The position numbers were made by a program, and so were the translations under genes. From Melanopsichium pennsylvanicum (Eukaryota > Basidiomycota > Ustilaginomycetes > Ustilaginales): a DNA stretch of 64,000 nucleotides. Positions 37,101 through 45,999 of this stretch are shown piece by piece. The stretch's first letter is position 1; every line of letters starts with the position of its first letter. The stretch covers positions 717,001 through 781,000 of the forward strand of contig OAPG01000007.1 of NCBI GenBank assembly GCA_900208305.1, given 5' to 3'. The notes beneath the pieces were generated by a model. That model had not been told where the DNA came from and made no database searches. It saw nothing but the letters and a program-made list of their open reading frames with translations.

Positions 37101-39770
37101 CGTTTCCTTGTTAGAGGCGAGGTAAGAGACCAAGTCGACGTGGGACCATCCACCGCCTGCGACGAGACGGTTGAAGATCATCTGAAGTTCCACGTGCCGA
37201 CGCACGCCAAGCGCGACGAGCACTTTTTCCAGATTGCCCTTCACTTGCGCCGAGGGAAGCTCAACGATGGGCAGATCCGGGAAGAGCGAGACATTGGAAA
37301 AGTATGCGTCGTTCGGCTTCTGCATCTGCAAGCGGGTGGGAATGCAAGTGATGGCGGCCAACAACTGAGTGATCTCGTCGTGCTGTGATGCTGGCAATGC
37401 GAACCAGGCTCGCGAGAGAGTCAAGAGCACCTTTTCAGCAAAAACGGGTGAAGTGTGGATGTCGGTGTCGGCGATCGTTGTCGAGCCGGATGGTGGTAAT
37501 TGCATGCTGAGCTGGACGAGGTTCTTGAGCCAGGCAGATACCGTGAGCTCCGACCAGCCAAAGACACGAGACAAGTCATTGGTTGTGAAAGACCTGGACA
37601 CCTCGTATGATAGACAGGCATCTGGTAGCGGCACATCGGTCGGTAGCCGAGACGTGTTGAGGTAGTACCTGACTACACTCAGGGGCTGAATCTTTTCGGG
37701 AAGAGTGGGATCTTTGGGGTCGGCGATGGTGAGCATCGCATTGTTGAGAAGCTTTGACCGCAAGCTGACGTCGTAAGAAGGATGCGCAGCGACACTGACC
37801 CACCACTTGAGACAGGCAACCATCTCGGCAGGGGTCAGAGCGCGTGACGACAATTCCTGAAACACGTCGTCCATGGTAATGTCTTGGACCAGATTGCGTG
37901 AGCGGACCTCACGCACAAAGTCGGGCGCCTGCTCGACATGATCGGGAGGGATGACGGCGAGATCCTTGATGAAGTCCGAAAGAAGCGCATTAGGAATGCG
38001 GATAGCAGCAGAATGCTTGACGCCGCGTGTCGACATGAGCGAGACGGTGTTCTGGCGAGCTGCACCGAAGAACGAGGTGAGGAAGAGCGAAGATACGCGC
38101 GACGATGGCGAAGAGGCACGGAAGGTGAAGAAGCGCATGAGATGAAGCGCACGATCCTTGAGTGGTTTGGCTAGCGCGTCGTCGTCTTTGGTTGGACGCT
38201 TGTCGCCAAAGGTATTGGTCCACAGACGGCCGATGTCGGTGAGCTCGTTCTCATAGACAGCACGAGCGACATAGCCTCCCATGGAAAGCAACTCGGAATT
38301 CCATTGAGCACAGTACCTGTCGACAAAGTCGAGAGACTCACGCTCGACAGTGGGGATGAAGCGAGCGGCGATGTGTCCGCTAAATCCGGTGGTCTGATGT
38401 GTTCGGAATCCGATGAAGGCATGGCCTTGATCTTGGAGGCGTGGCATGAGCCCCGAGAAGATCTGACGAACGCCTTTATCGAGGGCAGCGGCCGAGGAGG
38501 TGATAGATACGGACGCATCGGCGGCTTCGGACTCGTCTGGAAAGCTCGCATCGTACTCCTGCTTTCCTGTGAAGATGAGATGGAAGGCGGTGAGTCTGGG
38601 TGGTGGTTTCTTGGTGCTACGTTCGATCTCTCTTTCGAAGGACTTGTCGGCGGAGACGCTGACGTTGGCGGTGGCAATACGCAGATGAATTGAAGCCGAG
38701 ACCGAGGTGAGGGAAGCTGCGCTGGAGTTGAGTCTGCGTTTATCTGCCTCTTGTGCAGCTTCTGCTTCGCTGCGTCTTTGAATTTCTCGCTCGCGCTGCT
38801 TCTCCTTGTCTTGTGCGGATGAAGAGCCAAAACCGAAAGCGCTTTGGAGCATCGAGGTGAGGCCACCTCCTGCAGTCTTGCCGAGAGCTGATGCAAGCGA
38901 CTGTTTGGACCTGGGCTTGTCCTTCTCTGCTGCATCGATGACGAGCTGAAGTGCGTGTACGTCGATCTGGACGGCGGTGGATTCGAGGTCGCGTACACAC
39001 ATGATGCGTCCGGGACTGTACGCATTAAGATGAGCGGGCATGGTCATTGTTTTGGGCAGAGCAAGCTTCTTGTCGAGCTTGCAGAGGAGGTGGTCATCCC
39101 AGTAAAGACGGATGCATTTGATGTTTGTAGTGAATGTCAATGATGTAGCAAGGAATTTGGCGAGCGCCATGGGAGAGTCGGGAAAGGGAGCAGGTTCACG
39201 AAGAGCCATGAAGAAGGTGGTCCAGGGTTTGCCAGAGGGAGAGTTTTGGCGGTTAACATTGTTTGCACGCTTTGTGAAGAGGGCATCGGCTTTCCAAAAG
39301 AAGCCCATGAGGTCGTCTCCAGAAGACACGATGGGTTCCTCGCAAATGCTAAAAAGAGAGTAGAAGCCAACACCGAAAGCACCTATGCGATCTGGGTCCG
39401 GGTTGCCCTCTGCTATTCTACGCAAGCGCGACCAATCGTCGTTGCCAAAAGGTTTGCCATCATTACGAAACACCCAGTTACTGAGTTTCGCCTTGAAGTC
39501 GGGGAGTGGTGGTGCGGAGAAGCTGGGAGCATGAGTGTTGGAGGTTGGTGATGCAGACTGAGAGCTCTGTGATTCGAAACGAAGCTCGCAATGCATTGCA
39601 CCAGCATCGTCGGCGTTTTGAAGAAGCTCGCGAAATACGGTGAATTCAGCGGCGTACCTGGCGAGGATTTTATCGATGAGTGCTCGCTGGTTGACGGTGA
39701 TTGCCTCCTCTTGGCGTGCATCGTCCATGAGTGCCTTGCGGGCAAGCTCACCCGCGGATGTAGATGTCAT
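34197..39770 (-). CDS. Sacsin-like GHKL-ATPase protein with CUE-like and HEXXH segments (1,857 aa)
   Basis: Large fungal protein of the sacsin/HSP90-type ATPase group, with the long middle region known as DUF3684. The N-terminal ATP-binding fold shows FRELLQNADDAGA (about residues 41-53), RNDGKPFGNDDWSRL and RIGAFGVGFYSLFSICEEP (about 130-150). A charged coiled coil (about 1,476-1,520, REAAEAKMREERLKAEERVAEE) leads into VLSVFPDANPAYVDQALRSH. That segment has the Phe-Pro pattern of a CUE ubiquitin-binding domain. The last ~150 residues contain HEIAHN (about 1,815), an HEXXH zinc-protease-like motif, within VAHEIAHNVVAAHNAEHEWYF. Function is not established; a chaperone or protein-quality-control role is inferred from the sacsin relationship. 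ATG start, single exon. Divergent from the exchanger gene. Confidence 0.88.
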   Translation of the reverse strand: MTSTSAGELARKALMDDARQEEAITVNQRALIDKILARYAAEFTVFRELLQNADDAGAMHCELRFESQSSQSASPTSNTHAPSFSAPPLPDFKAKLSNWVFRNDGKPFGNDDWSRLRRIAEGNPDPDRIGAFGVGFYSLFSICEEPIVSSGDDLMGFFWKADALFTKRANNVNRQNSPSGKPWTTFFMALREPAPFPDSPMALAKFLATSLTFTTNIKCIRLYWDDHLLCKLDKKLALPKTMTMPAHLNAYSPGRIMCVRDLESTAVQIDVHALQLVIDAAEKDKPRSKQSLASALGKTAGGGLTSMLQSAFGFGSSSAQDKEKQREREIQRRSEAEAAQEADKRRLNSSAASLTSVSASIHLRIATANVSVSADKSFEREIERSTKKPPPRLTAFHLIFTGKQEYDASFPDESEAADASVSITSSAAALDKGVRQIFSGLMPRLQDQGHAFIGFRTHQTTGFSGHIAARFIPTVERESLDFVDRYCAQWNSELLSMGGYVARAVYENELTDIGRLWTNTFGDKRPTKDDDALAKPLKDRALHLMRFFTFRASSPSSRVSSLFLTSFFGAARQNTVSLMSTRGVKHSAAIRIPNALLSDFIKDLAVIPPDHVEQAPDFVREVRSRNLVQDITMDDVFQELSSRALTPAEMVACLKWWVSVAAHPSYDVSLRSKLLNNAMLTIADPKDPTLPEKIQPLSVVRYYLNTSRLPTDVPLPDACLSYEVSRSFTTNDLSRVFGWSELTVSAWLKNLVQLSMQLPPSGSTTIADTDIHTSPVFAEKVLLTLSRAWFALPASQHDEITQLLAAITCIPTRLQMQKPNDAYFSNVSLFPDLPIVELPSAQVKGNLEKVLVALGVRRHVELQMIFNRLVAGGGWSHVDLVSYLASNKETLSDLEKERLKKTAIFPKHGEVGPLKEDGKPRIIRHRASDLYEPTEALKALELPVLDWTDKQWKPSSEEARFVFDLGLRRYPPMETILELASTTSNDALRSKALAFFFDKFHAHYANQYTIYRAEKHAFVPARLPNENKMALRKPTEVFTNTESAVMGFPVAGPEMNLADLPKLGLRSNPTAPQLIGKLVNSPTKDKAVARKIFEYLATVPEFSLDDFAQLRGAEFIPVCRNKRVAVAEANKNGAASEIVLVAPSNCYFGSSTSDVQFRDVFFYCDFGSVAGAFLKNCGVRNEPSIEEVAERLVSEPQRFYHLAGSADAYLGILRQIATNWSRIRSPLRNQMARSPFLLGSKRISEGSSKAQRTGHLLDDDDDQDEESDDTGTLVYALKKPADVVIVDDANSHMLFASSLFYAPHEDLLQEGLYGKLGSPRLSSLVEERYQVEGRVVTNTQRAREIKALVLERTPLFLFEKRQSSRSEIRKDAEWLRGSLEVEEIDGAGLRLVRTLRYDRVHEQNVQKCTATASMRGSKLILHLSSSMEVDFFEVATSLSKYLLTKQRLQEVLLYMTLLSTSLRNLKRRGFHVDKILSQRKAEREAAEAKMREERLKAEERVAEEKATEAKIADWRKQVLSVFPDANPAYVDQALRSHSDAHVERTTNDMLSTDYPRRNKEASSALSQYTNDSASTFDAPARGGSSNAGSGFFSGFRNKFLQAGVKQRSSLADGTSSIERRGSDWPAESAGIAAAGRSDEDRHLGAFASSGTTPAATAPTSEVTPLSSIHNNVLKAIRASRPDASSTIKSEARQTQIKEASNSYCDQGVETDLKLAGEVCGMKVFLHPSLDAASMLQANAAALERLINRIYKPVGSIFGLDPRSMYVFCDTAGPAIAFNRAGSIYLNFRYYLAWHDELVKQGKMADALVSTYFSVAHEIAHNVVAAHNAEHEWYFSAIAEKYIVSLVDYIAKAESDKC

Positions 39771-40983
39771 GATGGCTCAATGACAGGCGCTGATGTAGCG
39801 CAGATTGATGAGAACCAATGAACAAGTCAACGGATAGGTGTGTTAATGGTGATGAAAGACCTTTGGATCAATGATGCGATAGCACAGCCATGTTGAAGAG
39901 GAAAGCCTCAGTACAGAAACAGTCGTGGATCCAAACACTCACAACTGTCGAGAGGACCCTGCAGGCGCGTACAGTGGCGCTAAGTCACTGCTTACTTAAG
40001 CCAAGGCTTAGCTCACAAGTACATGATGGAGGCAATTCAAGGTTTGTTAGATCGTCTGAAAAATAGGTAATTTAAATCTCAATTTCTCTTTCGATCCGAT
40101 TTGGCTTTGGTGTGCGGCTCATAGGTATTATTCTGTGATTCCGTCGGTCGGTCGGTTTGACGTGTCGCGGCGGTCGAGCCAAAACGTCATTTTAAATTGT
40201 GATTTACGAGTAAAATTACTTTGAGTTGGTGGTATTAAATCATATGAGCTGAACGGCACCGCCTTGACAACAGACCTTTGTTTAGAAAACAGACCTTTGT
40301 TTAGAATGCTCCAAAGTTGCGAGGCTGTGTTGAGGTTCAAAATTGAATTCAAATAGTGTGAGTGGCACGAGGTACAGAAAAAACATCGAGTCGCAACACA
40401 TACAAACATGTATGACACAAACATGTGTGACACAAAAAATAGCTGTGCACTTGACTAACTGCATAAACTGTGCCATTCTGAGATAGTCCTCACGGCCTCA
40501 ACACCAAACACAAACACCTCTGCTGTAGAGTCAACCGTATGAGCCAGAACAAGTAGGGTGACTAATTTACTGTAACTGTACATTCACAGTACTGATCCTG
40601 CTGCATCACTGTGCTGTACACTAAGTAAATTTTATTCTTGCCACATTCTTACTTTTCATCACAACAACAACCACTCACACATTGTCTCTCTTTCGTCATC
40701 GTTAACATCACCATCATCAACAACACCATCATCCCACATCCCACATCCTTTAGCCTGTTCATTCGATACATCCTTTTCCATAACAACACGATTCGCCTCG
40801 GTCCCTTACATATAACTATTACCGAATAGTCTGTCTGCTCTTTTTTTTTTAGCTTAGCAGCATAATCTTCATCTGCCCTCGACATCTGACAACTGAATCG
40901 ACATCTGACATCTGTCAGCTCAACACTCCTCTTTCACCACTAGCACCAACACATCCTCTCTCACCCAAAGCCAAAATACACGA
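39771..40983. other. Divergent promoter region, sacsin-like gene/VCX1
   Basis: Contains a perfect 19-bp tandem duplication (40269-40306), a degenerate ACAAACATGTRTGAC repeat (about 40402-40434), TTTACTGTA-type motifs near 40564 and 40622, and a C/A-rich leader before the exchanger. No gene is supported. Confidence 0.6.
40269..40306. repeat. Perfect 19-bp tandem duplication
   Basis: Two adjacent identical copies of AACAGACCTTTGTTTAGAA. Confidence 0.93.
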
Positions 40984-42588
40984 ATGTCATCCACACAATA
41001 CACAGAGTCAACATCAGCAGCCCAGCCGCCAACTACAACACATGCCGCTGCGCCAACCGCTGATCAGCTACCCGCCTTCACCAATCCCACCTCGCACGAA
41101 AACAATCCTTATACCTCGTCCAGATCTAACATCACTCAGCGACCTATCAAACGCACTACAATCCTTTCCGAGCCCGACATGCTCGAAAAGGGTCAAGCTG
41201 ACTCTTCCAATCAAGCTTCCTCCGCGCTCTCTTCCACCAATTCTTCCTCCGACCCTGCTTCATCAACTATCAAGCGAGGCATGGACCGTGACCAGTCATC
41301 CGTTCGCGAAGGCCTTGGTGGCCCTTTTGCCGGCCCACCTCGTAGAGCTACCATGGAGTCCAGGAATACCATTCGTCGCTCCTTTACCGAGCTCTTCCAT
41401 CCAGAACACAGGCTCGCTGAGCCGCCCAACACCATTGCAAGTCTCAAAAATATCGTCTTCGGCTCCTTTCTCAATATCCTTTTGATCTTAATCCCCGTTT
41501 CCTGGGCGCTTCACTTTGCTCTCGATCAGAGCCAGTTCAAGAACGGCATCGTGGTTTTCGTCACGTCTTTCCTCGCCATCATGCCATTAGCCACCATGCT
41601 TTCTCAAGCTACCGAGGAACTCTCTCTGCGTGTTGGTGAGACCATCGGAGGTCTCATCAACGCTTCGCTCGGCAATGCGGTCGAGTTGATTGTCGCCATC
41701 GTCTCGTTGTTTCAGTGCGAGTTGATCATCACTCAGACTTCGCTTCTTGGTTCCATCCTTTCCAATTTGTTGCTCGTTCTCGGCACTTGCTTCTTTGCCG
41801 GTGGTTTGCGTGTCAAGGAGCAAGTGTTTCTCTCGGCGCCAGCGCAGCTCAACACGTCGTTGCTCATGATGGCTGTCATTTCGCTCGTCATTCCTTCTGC
41901 TTTCCATGCTGTGCTCGGCGGCATCCCTGACGGCACGGAGCGTGGCGATATCCTCAAGTTTAGTCGTGGTGTTTCGGTGTTGCTGCTTCTCATTTACTTT
42001 GGCTTCCTCTTCTTCAGTCTTCGATCGCACAAGGAGTTTTTTGAGGATGACAACAGCCAAAATGAAGAGGAAGAACCTCAAATGAACATGACTGCGGTCA
42101 TCATCTCGCTCGTTGTGGTTACGACGTTGGTGGGTGTCACTTCAGAGTGGTTGGTGGATTCGATCAATGTGGTTGTCTCAACCGGCGGAATCTCTCGTAC
42201 TTGGATCGGTTTGATCTTACTTCCCATTGCGAGTAACGCTACCGAGCATTTGGCTGCTGTTATCTTTGCGTGGAAGAATAAGATTCAGATGGCCAGTTCG
42301 ATTGCTATTGGTTCTTCGATTCAGATTGCGCTGTTTGTAATTCCGTTGTTGGTCATCATTGCATGGATTGGAGATAAACCGCTCACTTTGCTGTTTGATC
42401 CATTTGCCACCATCCTTTTGTTCTTGACGGTTTTGATTGTGAATTTTGCGATCGCAGATAATCGTTCGAATTACTTGGAAGGTTTTGTACTCATCATGGT
42501 GTACCTCATTGTAGCTTTAACGGTGTGGTTTGTTCCTGATAACCTTGCCGATGCTCTCTTCTCCGACGAGTACTGTCATGCTCAATAG
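40984..42588 (+). CDS. VCX1: Vacuolar Ca2+/H+ exchanger, CAX family (534 aa)
   Basis: Cation/proton antiporter that uses the vacuolar proton gradient to sequester cytosolic calcium. The first ~150 residues are hydrophilic and Ser/Thr rich. They probably form a cytosolic regulatory tail. About eleven membrane segments follow. The two alpha-repeat signatures are visible: GGLINASLGNAVELIVAIVSL (about residues 223-243) and, in the second half, PIASNATEHLAAVIFAWKNK (about 414-433). An acidic loop (EDDNSQNEEEEP, about 357-368) separates the halves, as in Vcx1. ATG start, single exon, TAG stop. If the gene at 1497-4679 is a true Crz1, calcium signalling would link both genes, but that is inference. 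Confidence 0.95.
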   Translation: MSSTQYTESTSAAQPPTTTHAAAPTADQLPAFTNPTSHENNPYTSSRSNITQRPIKRTTILSEPDMLEKGQADSSNQASSALSSTNSSSDPASSTIKRGMDRDQSSVREGLGGPFAGPPRRATMESRNTIRRSFTELFHPEHRLAEPPNTIASLKNIVFGSFLNILLILIPVSWALHFALDQSQFKNGIVVFVTSFLAIMPLATMLSQATEELSLRVGETIGGLINASLGNAVELIVAIVSLFQCELIITQTSLLGSILSNLLLVLGTCFFAGGLRVKEQVFLSAPAQLNTSLLMMAVISLVIPSAFHAVLGGIPDGTERGDILKFSRGVSVLLLLIYFGFLFFSLRSHKEFFEDDNSQNEEEEPQMNMTAVIISLVVVTTLVGVTSEWLVDSINVVVSTGGISRTWIGLILLPIASNATEHLAAVIFAWKNKIQMASSIAIGSSIQIALFVIPLLVIIAWIGDKPLTLLFDPFATILLFLTVLIVNFAIADNRSNYLEGFVLIMVYLIVALTVWFVPDNLADALFSDEYCHAQ

Positions 42589-43204
42589 ATATAACAACAT
42601 GATTCGTTTTCGTGCTAATAAGGTTCGAAGTTTCAACAAGCTGTAAATCTATCCATTGCTCTTAGACTTTGATATCGCATTGCTCTCCCCCTTTCTGTCC
42701 TTAAGTGGGTTTTGGGTTAAAATGATTTACTAATACTCTCTTTCGTTTGCTGCATATGGAATACTTGATTTGGCTATCAGTAAGGTCGTAGCCTTGGCAT
42801 GACGGGCTGATTCAATCAACCCCTTTGAGTTGGTACCGGTGCTGTACCTGAGGTTTTAATTGTGAACACACAAACTCTATCAAAGCAGAGCTAAAACCAA
42901 GCTGTCAAATATATATCCGATGAGAGAACATATAACTCGATATATTGTCTTGATCAAGGTTAGAATACACATACAGTGACAAAGAGAGGCTTAGGGTCTA
43001 AGGCTTTCGGTTGTTTCGGACTTGAAGGCTTACCCAAAAAATAATGCCGCGTTTCTTTCCCCGCAATTATTTCAAACAAGAGCAATTTTTCTTTTTTGTC
43101 TTGGCAGGCATAGAGAGTTGGCCCGTGTCAACACCCAACCGGCTACTGTAAATTTAATTGACTGTATTGTAATATGGTAATGTTGATTCTTGTTCCTAAT
43201 GCTT

Positions 43205-43263
<59 letters not shown>

Positions 43264-43330
43264 ACTTTTCACCTACATCCATCCAATCTCGGGTCTACCT
43301 CGTTCTCGCGCAGAAGAAAATCTTTCAACC
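42589..43330. other. Intergenic region VCX1/acetoacetyl-CoA synthetase
   Basis: AT-rich 3' flank of the exchanger, a TACTGTAAATTTA motif near 43144, and the synthetase leader with a CT tract. No RNA gene was recognised. Confidence 0.6.
43208..43261. repeat. CT dinucleotide repeat
   Basis: About 27 CT units in the leader, 70 bases before the synthetase ATG. Confidence 0.95.
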
Positions 43331-45127
43331 ATGTCAAATGATCTTGAAACAGCTACTACTACTACCACCACCACCGCTGCTGTTGATGCTACGGAAGATG
43401 GCAGCAGTCTTCAAGGCAAACTTATTTGGTCGCCCACCGACATCTCATCCACCTCGATGGATCGGTTTCGTCAAACTGTCAACCAACGATTCTGCCTCAA
43501 CCTAACCGATTACCATCAATTATGGGAATGGTCTTGTTCCAACCTCAATTCGTTTTGGACCACCGTATGGGATGTTACAGGCGTCATCTCCTCTCAGCGT
43601 GCTAAAAGAGCTATTGATGATAATGCACCCATCTATCCTCCGCCTTTGTGGTTTAAAGGTGCAAAGTTGAACTTTGCAGAAAACCTTCTTCGTCACGGCC
43701 TACCTTCTTCTGGCTTAGCATCCAAAACCGCGGTGATTCAGTCGACTGAAGTCGATCCTTGTACTGGACAACTGGAAGAATCAAAGCTAAGTTACGGAGA
43801 GTTGTACAGCCTTGTAGCAAAAGCAGCAAAGGCACTTAGGATGAAAGGTGTAGGTGTTAACGATTGTATTGCAAGTTACTCTGCCAACAATATCGAAAAT
43901 TTGGTCACTTTTTTGGCTGCAAGTAGCATAGGTGCAGTATGGACCAGTGCCGCAGCCGATTTTGGTGCCGAAGGCGTATTGGAGAGGTTGAGAAGCGTAA
44001 GACCTAAAGTTTTGGTTAGTGTCAATGCGGTTAGGTACAACGGTAAAGTTCATGATCATTTGGCAAAATTGCAAAATGTAGTTCAAGGTCTCGAACTAGA
44101 TCGTCAACCCGAACAACAACGTTTGGAATACGTTGTGGTGATTCCATATGTCAAAAATCATGGTTTATCACAAAATTCCAACTCATCCTCTTCTACGCAA
44201 GGTGAACAGCAAGTTGATCATGGTTGTACAAAATGGTGTACGTGGGATGAATTTTCACAATCAGCAAAACAAGCGGGGGATAAGGTAGTAGAATTGATTC
44301 AATTCGAACAGTTGGATTTTAACCATCCTCTTTGGATCCTCTTTTCTTCAGGTACCACGGGTCAACCTAAAGCCATAACTCATCGTGCTGGTGGAATGTT
44401 GTTGCAACTTTCAAAGGAACATTTTATTCATGGTGGACTTGAAACTGAAAGTGTATTTTTTCAACATACTACTACAGGTTGGATGATGTGGAATTTTTTG
44501 ATTTCTAGTTTGGTGACTGGATGTTGTATTATTGTTTATGATGGATCACCTGTCAAACCTGTTAGTGTTTTATGGACACTTGCACAGAAATATGGTGTGA
44601 CCACTTTTGGTACAAGTGCAGCGTATATTGGAGCGTTGGAGAAATCAGGGTATGATGTTCAGGCGAATCATCCTGATTTGAAACTGAAACAATTGCTTAG
44701 TACTGGTTCACCTCTTGGTGCCGAACTGTATGGTTTTGTGAAGGAAAAGATTGGGCAAGATATTATGGTTGGAAGTATTACAGGTGGTACTGATTTGTGT
44801 TCGTTGTTTGCAGGACATAATACAGCATTACCTGTTCGATGTGGTGAGATTCAAGCAAGAAATTTAGGTATGAACGTTGGAGTTTTTGATTTGGATTCAT
44901 GTACTGAGATTCAAACGCCTGATACGGTAGGGGATTTGGTATGTAAGTCGCCTTTTCCAGCCCAACCTTTGGGGTTTTGGAACCAAAACGAGACCAAGTA
45001 TTATGAATCTTACTATTCTCAAATCCAAGGTGTTTGGTATCATGGCGATTTTGTCAAGTTGTCCGAACATGGTGGGATTGTTATGATGGGTAGAAGTGAT
45101 GGAATTTTGAATCCTGGTGGGATTCGA

Positions 45128-45158
<31 letters not shown>

Positions 45159-45214
45159 CATACGCCGACCTAGGCCGAAAAGGCCCATGCGGGTGGCTTA
45201 CAAATCGCGACTAA
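43331..45214 (+). CDS. AACS: Acetoacetyl-CoA synthetase, 5' part, truncated by a LINE insertion
   Basis: ANL-superfamily enzyme that activates acetoacetate to acetoacetyl-CoA using ATP. The ATG at 43331 starts 600 native codons. Visible signatures are PPLWFKGAKLNFAENLL (family N-terminal region), the AMP-binding loop LFSSGTTGQPKAI (about residues 337-349), TTGWMMWNF, VGSITGGTDLCSLF, and YHGDFV...GRSDGILNPGGIRF at the junction. At 45131 the retrotransposon tail begins. The frame then reads through the T tract as phenylalanines and stops at 45214. The truncated product lacks the C-terminal lid subdomain and its catalytic lysine, so it should be inactive. Codon third positions are more A/T-rich than in neighbouring genes. 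The remainder of the gene is at 51241-51651. Confidence 0.9.
45115..45130. repeat. Target-site duplication, left copy (16 bp)
   Basis: TGGTGGGATTCGATTT, identical to 51225-51240. It directly abuts the poly(T) (poly(A) on minus) end of the LINE. Confidence 0.95.
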
Positions 45215-45999
45215 TCAGGACAGAACAAATGGCCGGAGAAGTGCAAAACGGGGAAACTAAGGAGCAGCGGTGCAGGGTGCGGGCAGGACAAGAAACTGGG
45301 CAGATAAAAGGTGGAGAATGTAAGGCAAAACCGCAAATCCTTAGCGGACCCAAGCGACGTCAAAGAGATTGGCCAAAAGAATTTGACGGAGGGAGTAGGA
45401 CTAAAGCGCGACCCGGGCGGTACGCGCTCGGGCTTGCCTGAGTATGGGAATTGTGAAAAGGGAAGATGAACACCAGTTCAAACCTGGTGGAGCGGCATGT
45501 GGGGCTTGCTTGTCTTGGTCCAAGGGCCAATGGAGAGTGGGCATGCAACAGATTGACCTTGCAAGGGCGTGGAAGGTGGTGTGGCTGTAGTCTTACCAGG
45601 ACCGCGGTTGCGCTTGATGCCAGGGGAGCGCCGCGTTTTGCCGTAGAAGTTGGGCTCAACTGGCGCCCAGATGGGTTCCTTTGCAATGGCAAAAGGGCGG
45701 TCAAAGTACAGGGCATTTGACCTCTGCCGCGGTGGGGAGCCTCGCCTGTTGGCTGGGGAGGATGCGCAGGCAGCTGTTGGGCGAGTGATGTTGGAGTGCA
45801 GAAAGCCCTGTTGCTTACGGGCGTGGCGGCGAGAGCGCCTAGCGTCAGCTGCGGCGCGGCACACGTCCTCCATGGTGTGGTGCGGGAACTGAGGTCTGAG
45901 GGGATGGGGAAGAAACTGGCTAACAAGGCTGGGGGAGATGGTGGAGCGGAAGGCAGGTTAAACGCATAGGTAGCAGTCAGGAGAAGTTGAAGGACGCGT
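45154..45999 (-). other. 3' untranslated region of the LINE
   Basis: Between the ORF2 stop and the poly(A) tail. No ORF with recognisable motifs is present. The sequence just before the tail is probably what the element's reverse transcriptase recognises, though no structure can be assigned by eye. Confidence 0.6.

Noticed and set aside
40315..40330. Crz1-type response element (GAGGCTG) upstream of VCX1
   Set aside because: It matches only part of the yeast consensus GNGGC(G/T)CA and is a short, frequent string; not enough to call a site.
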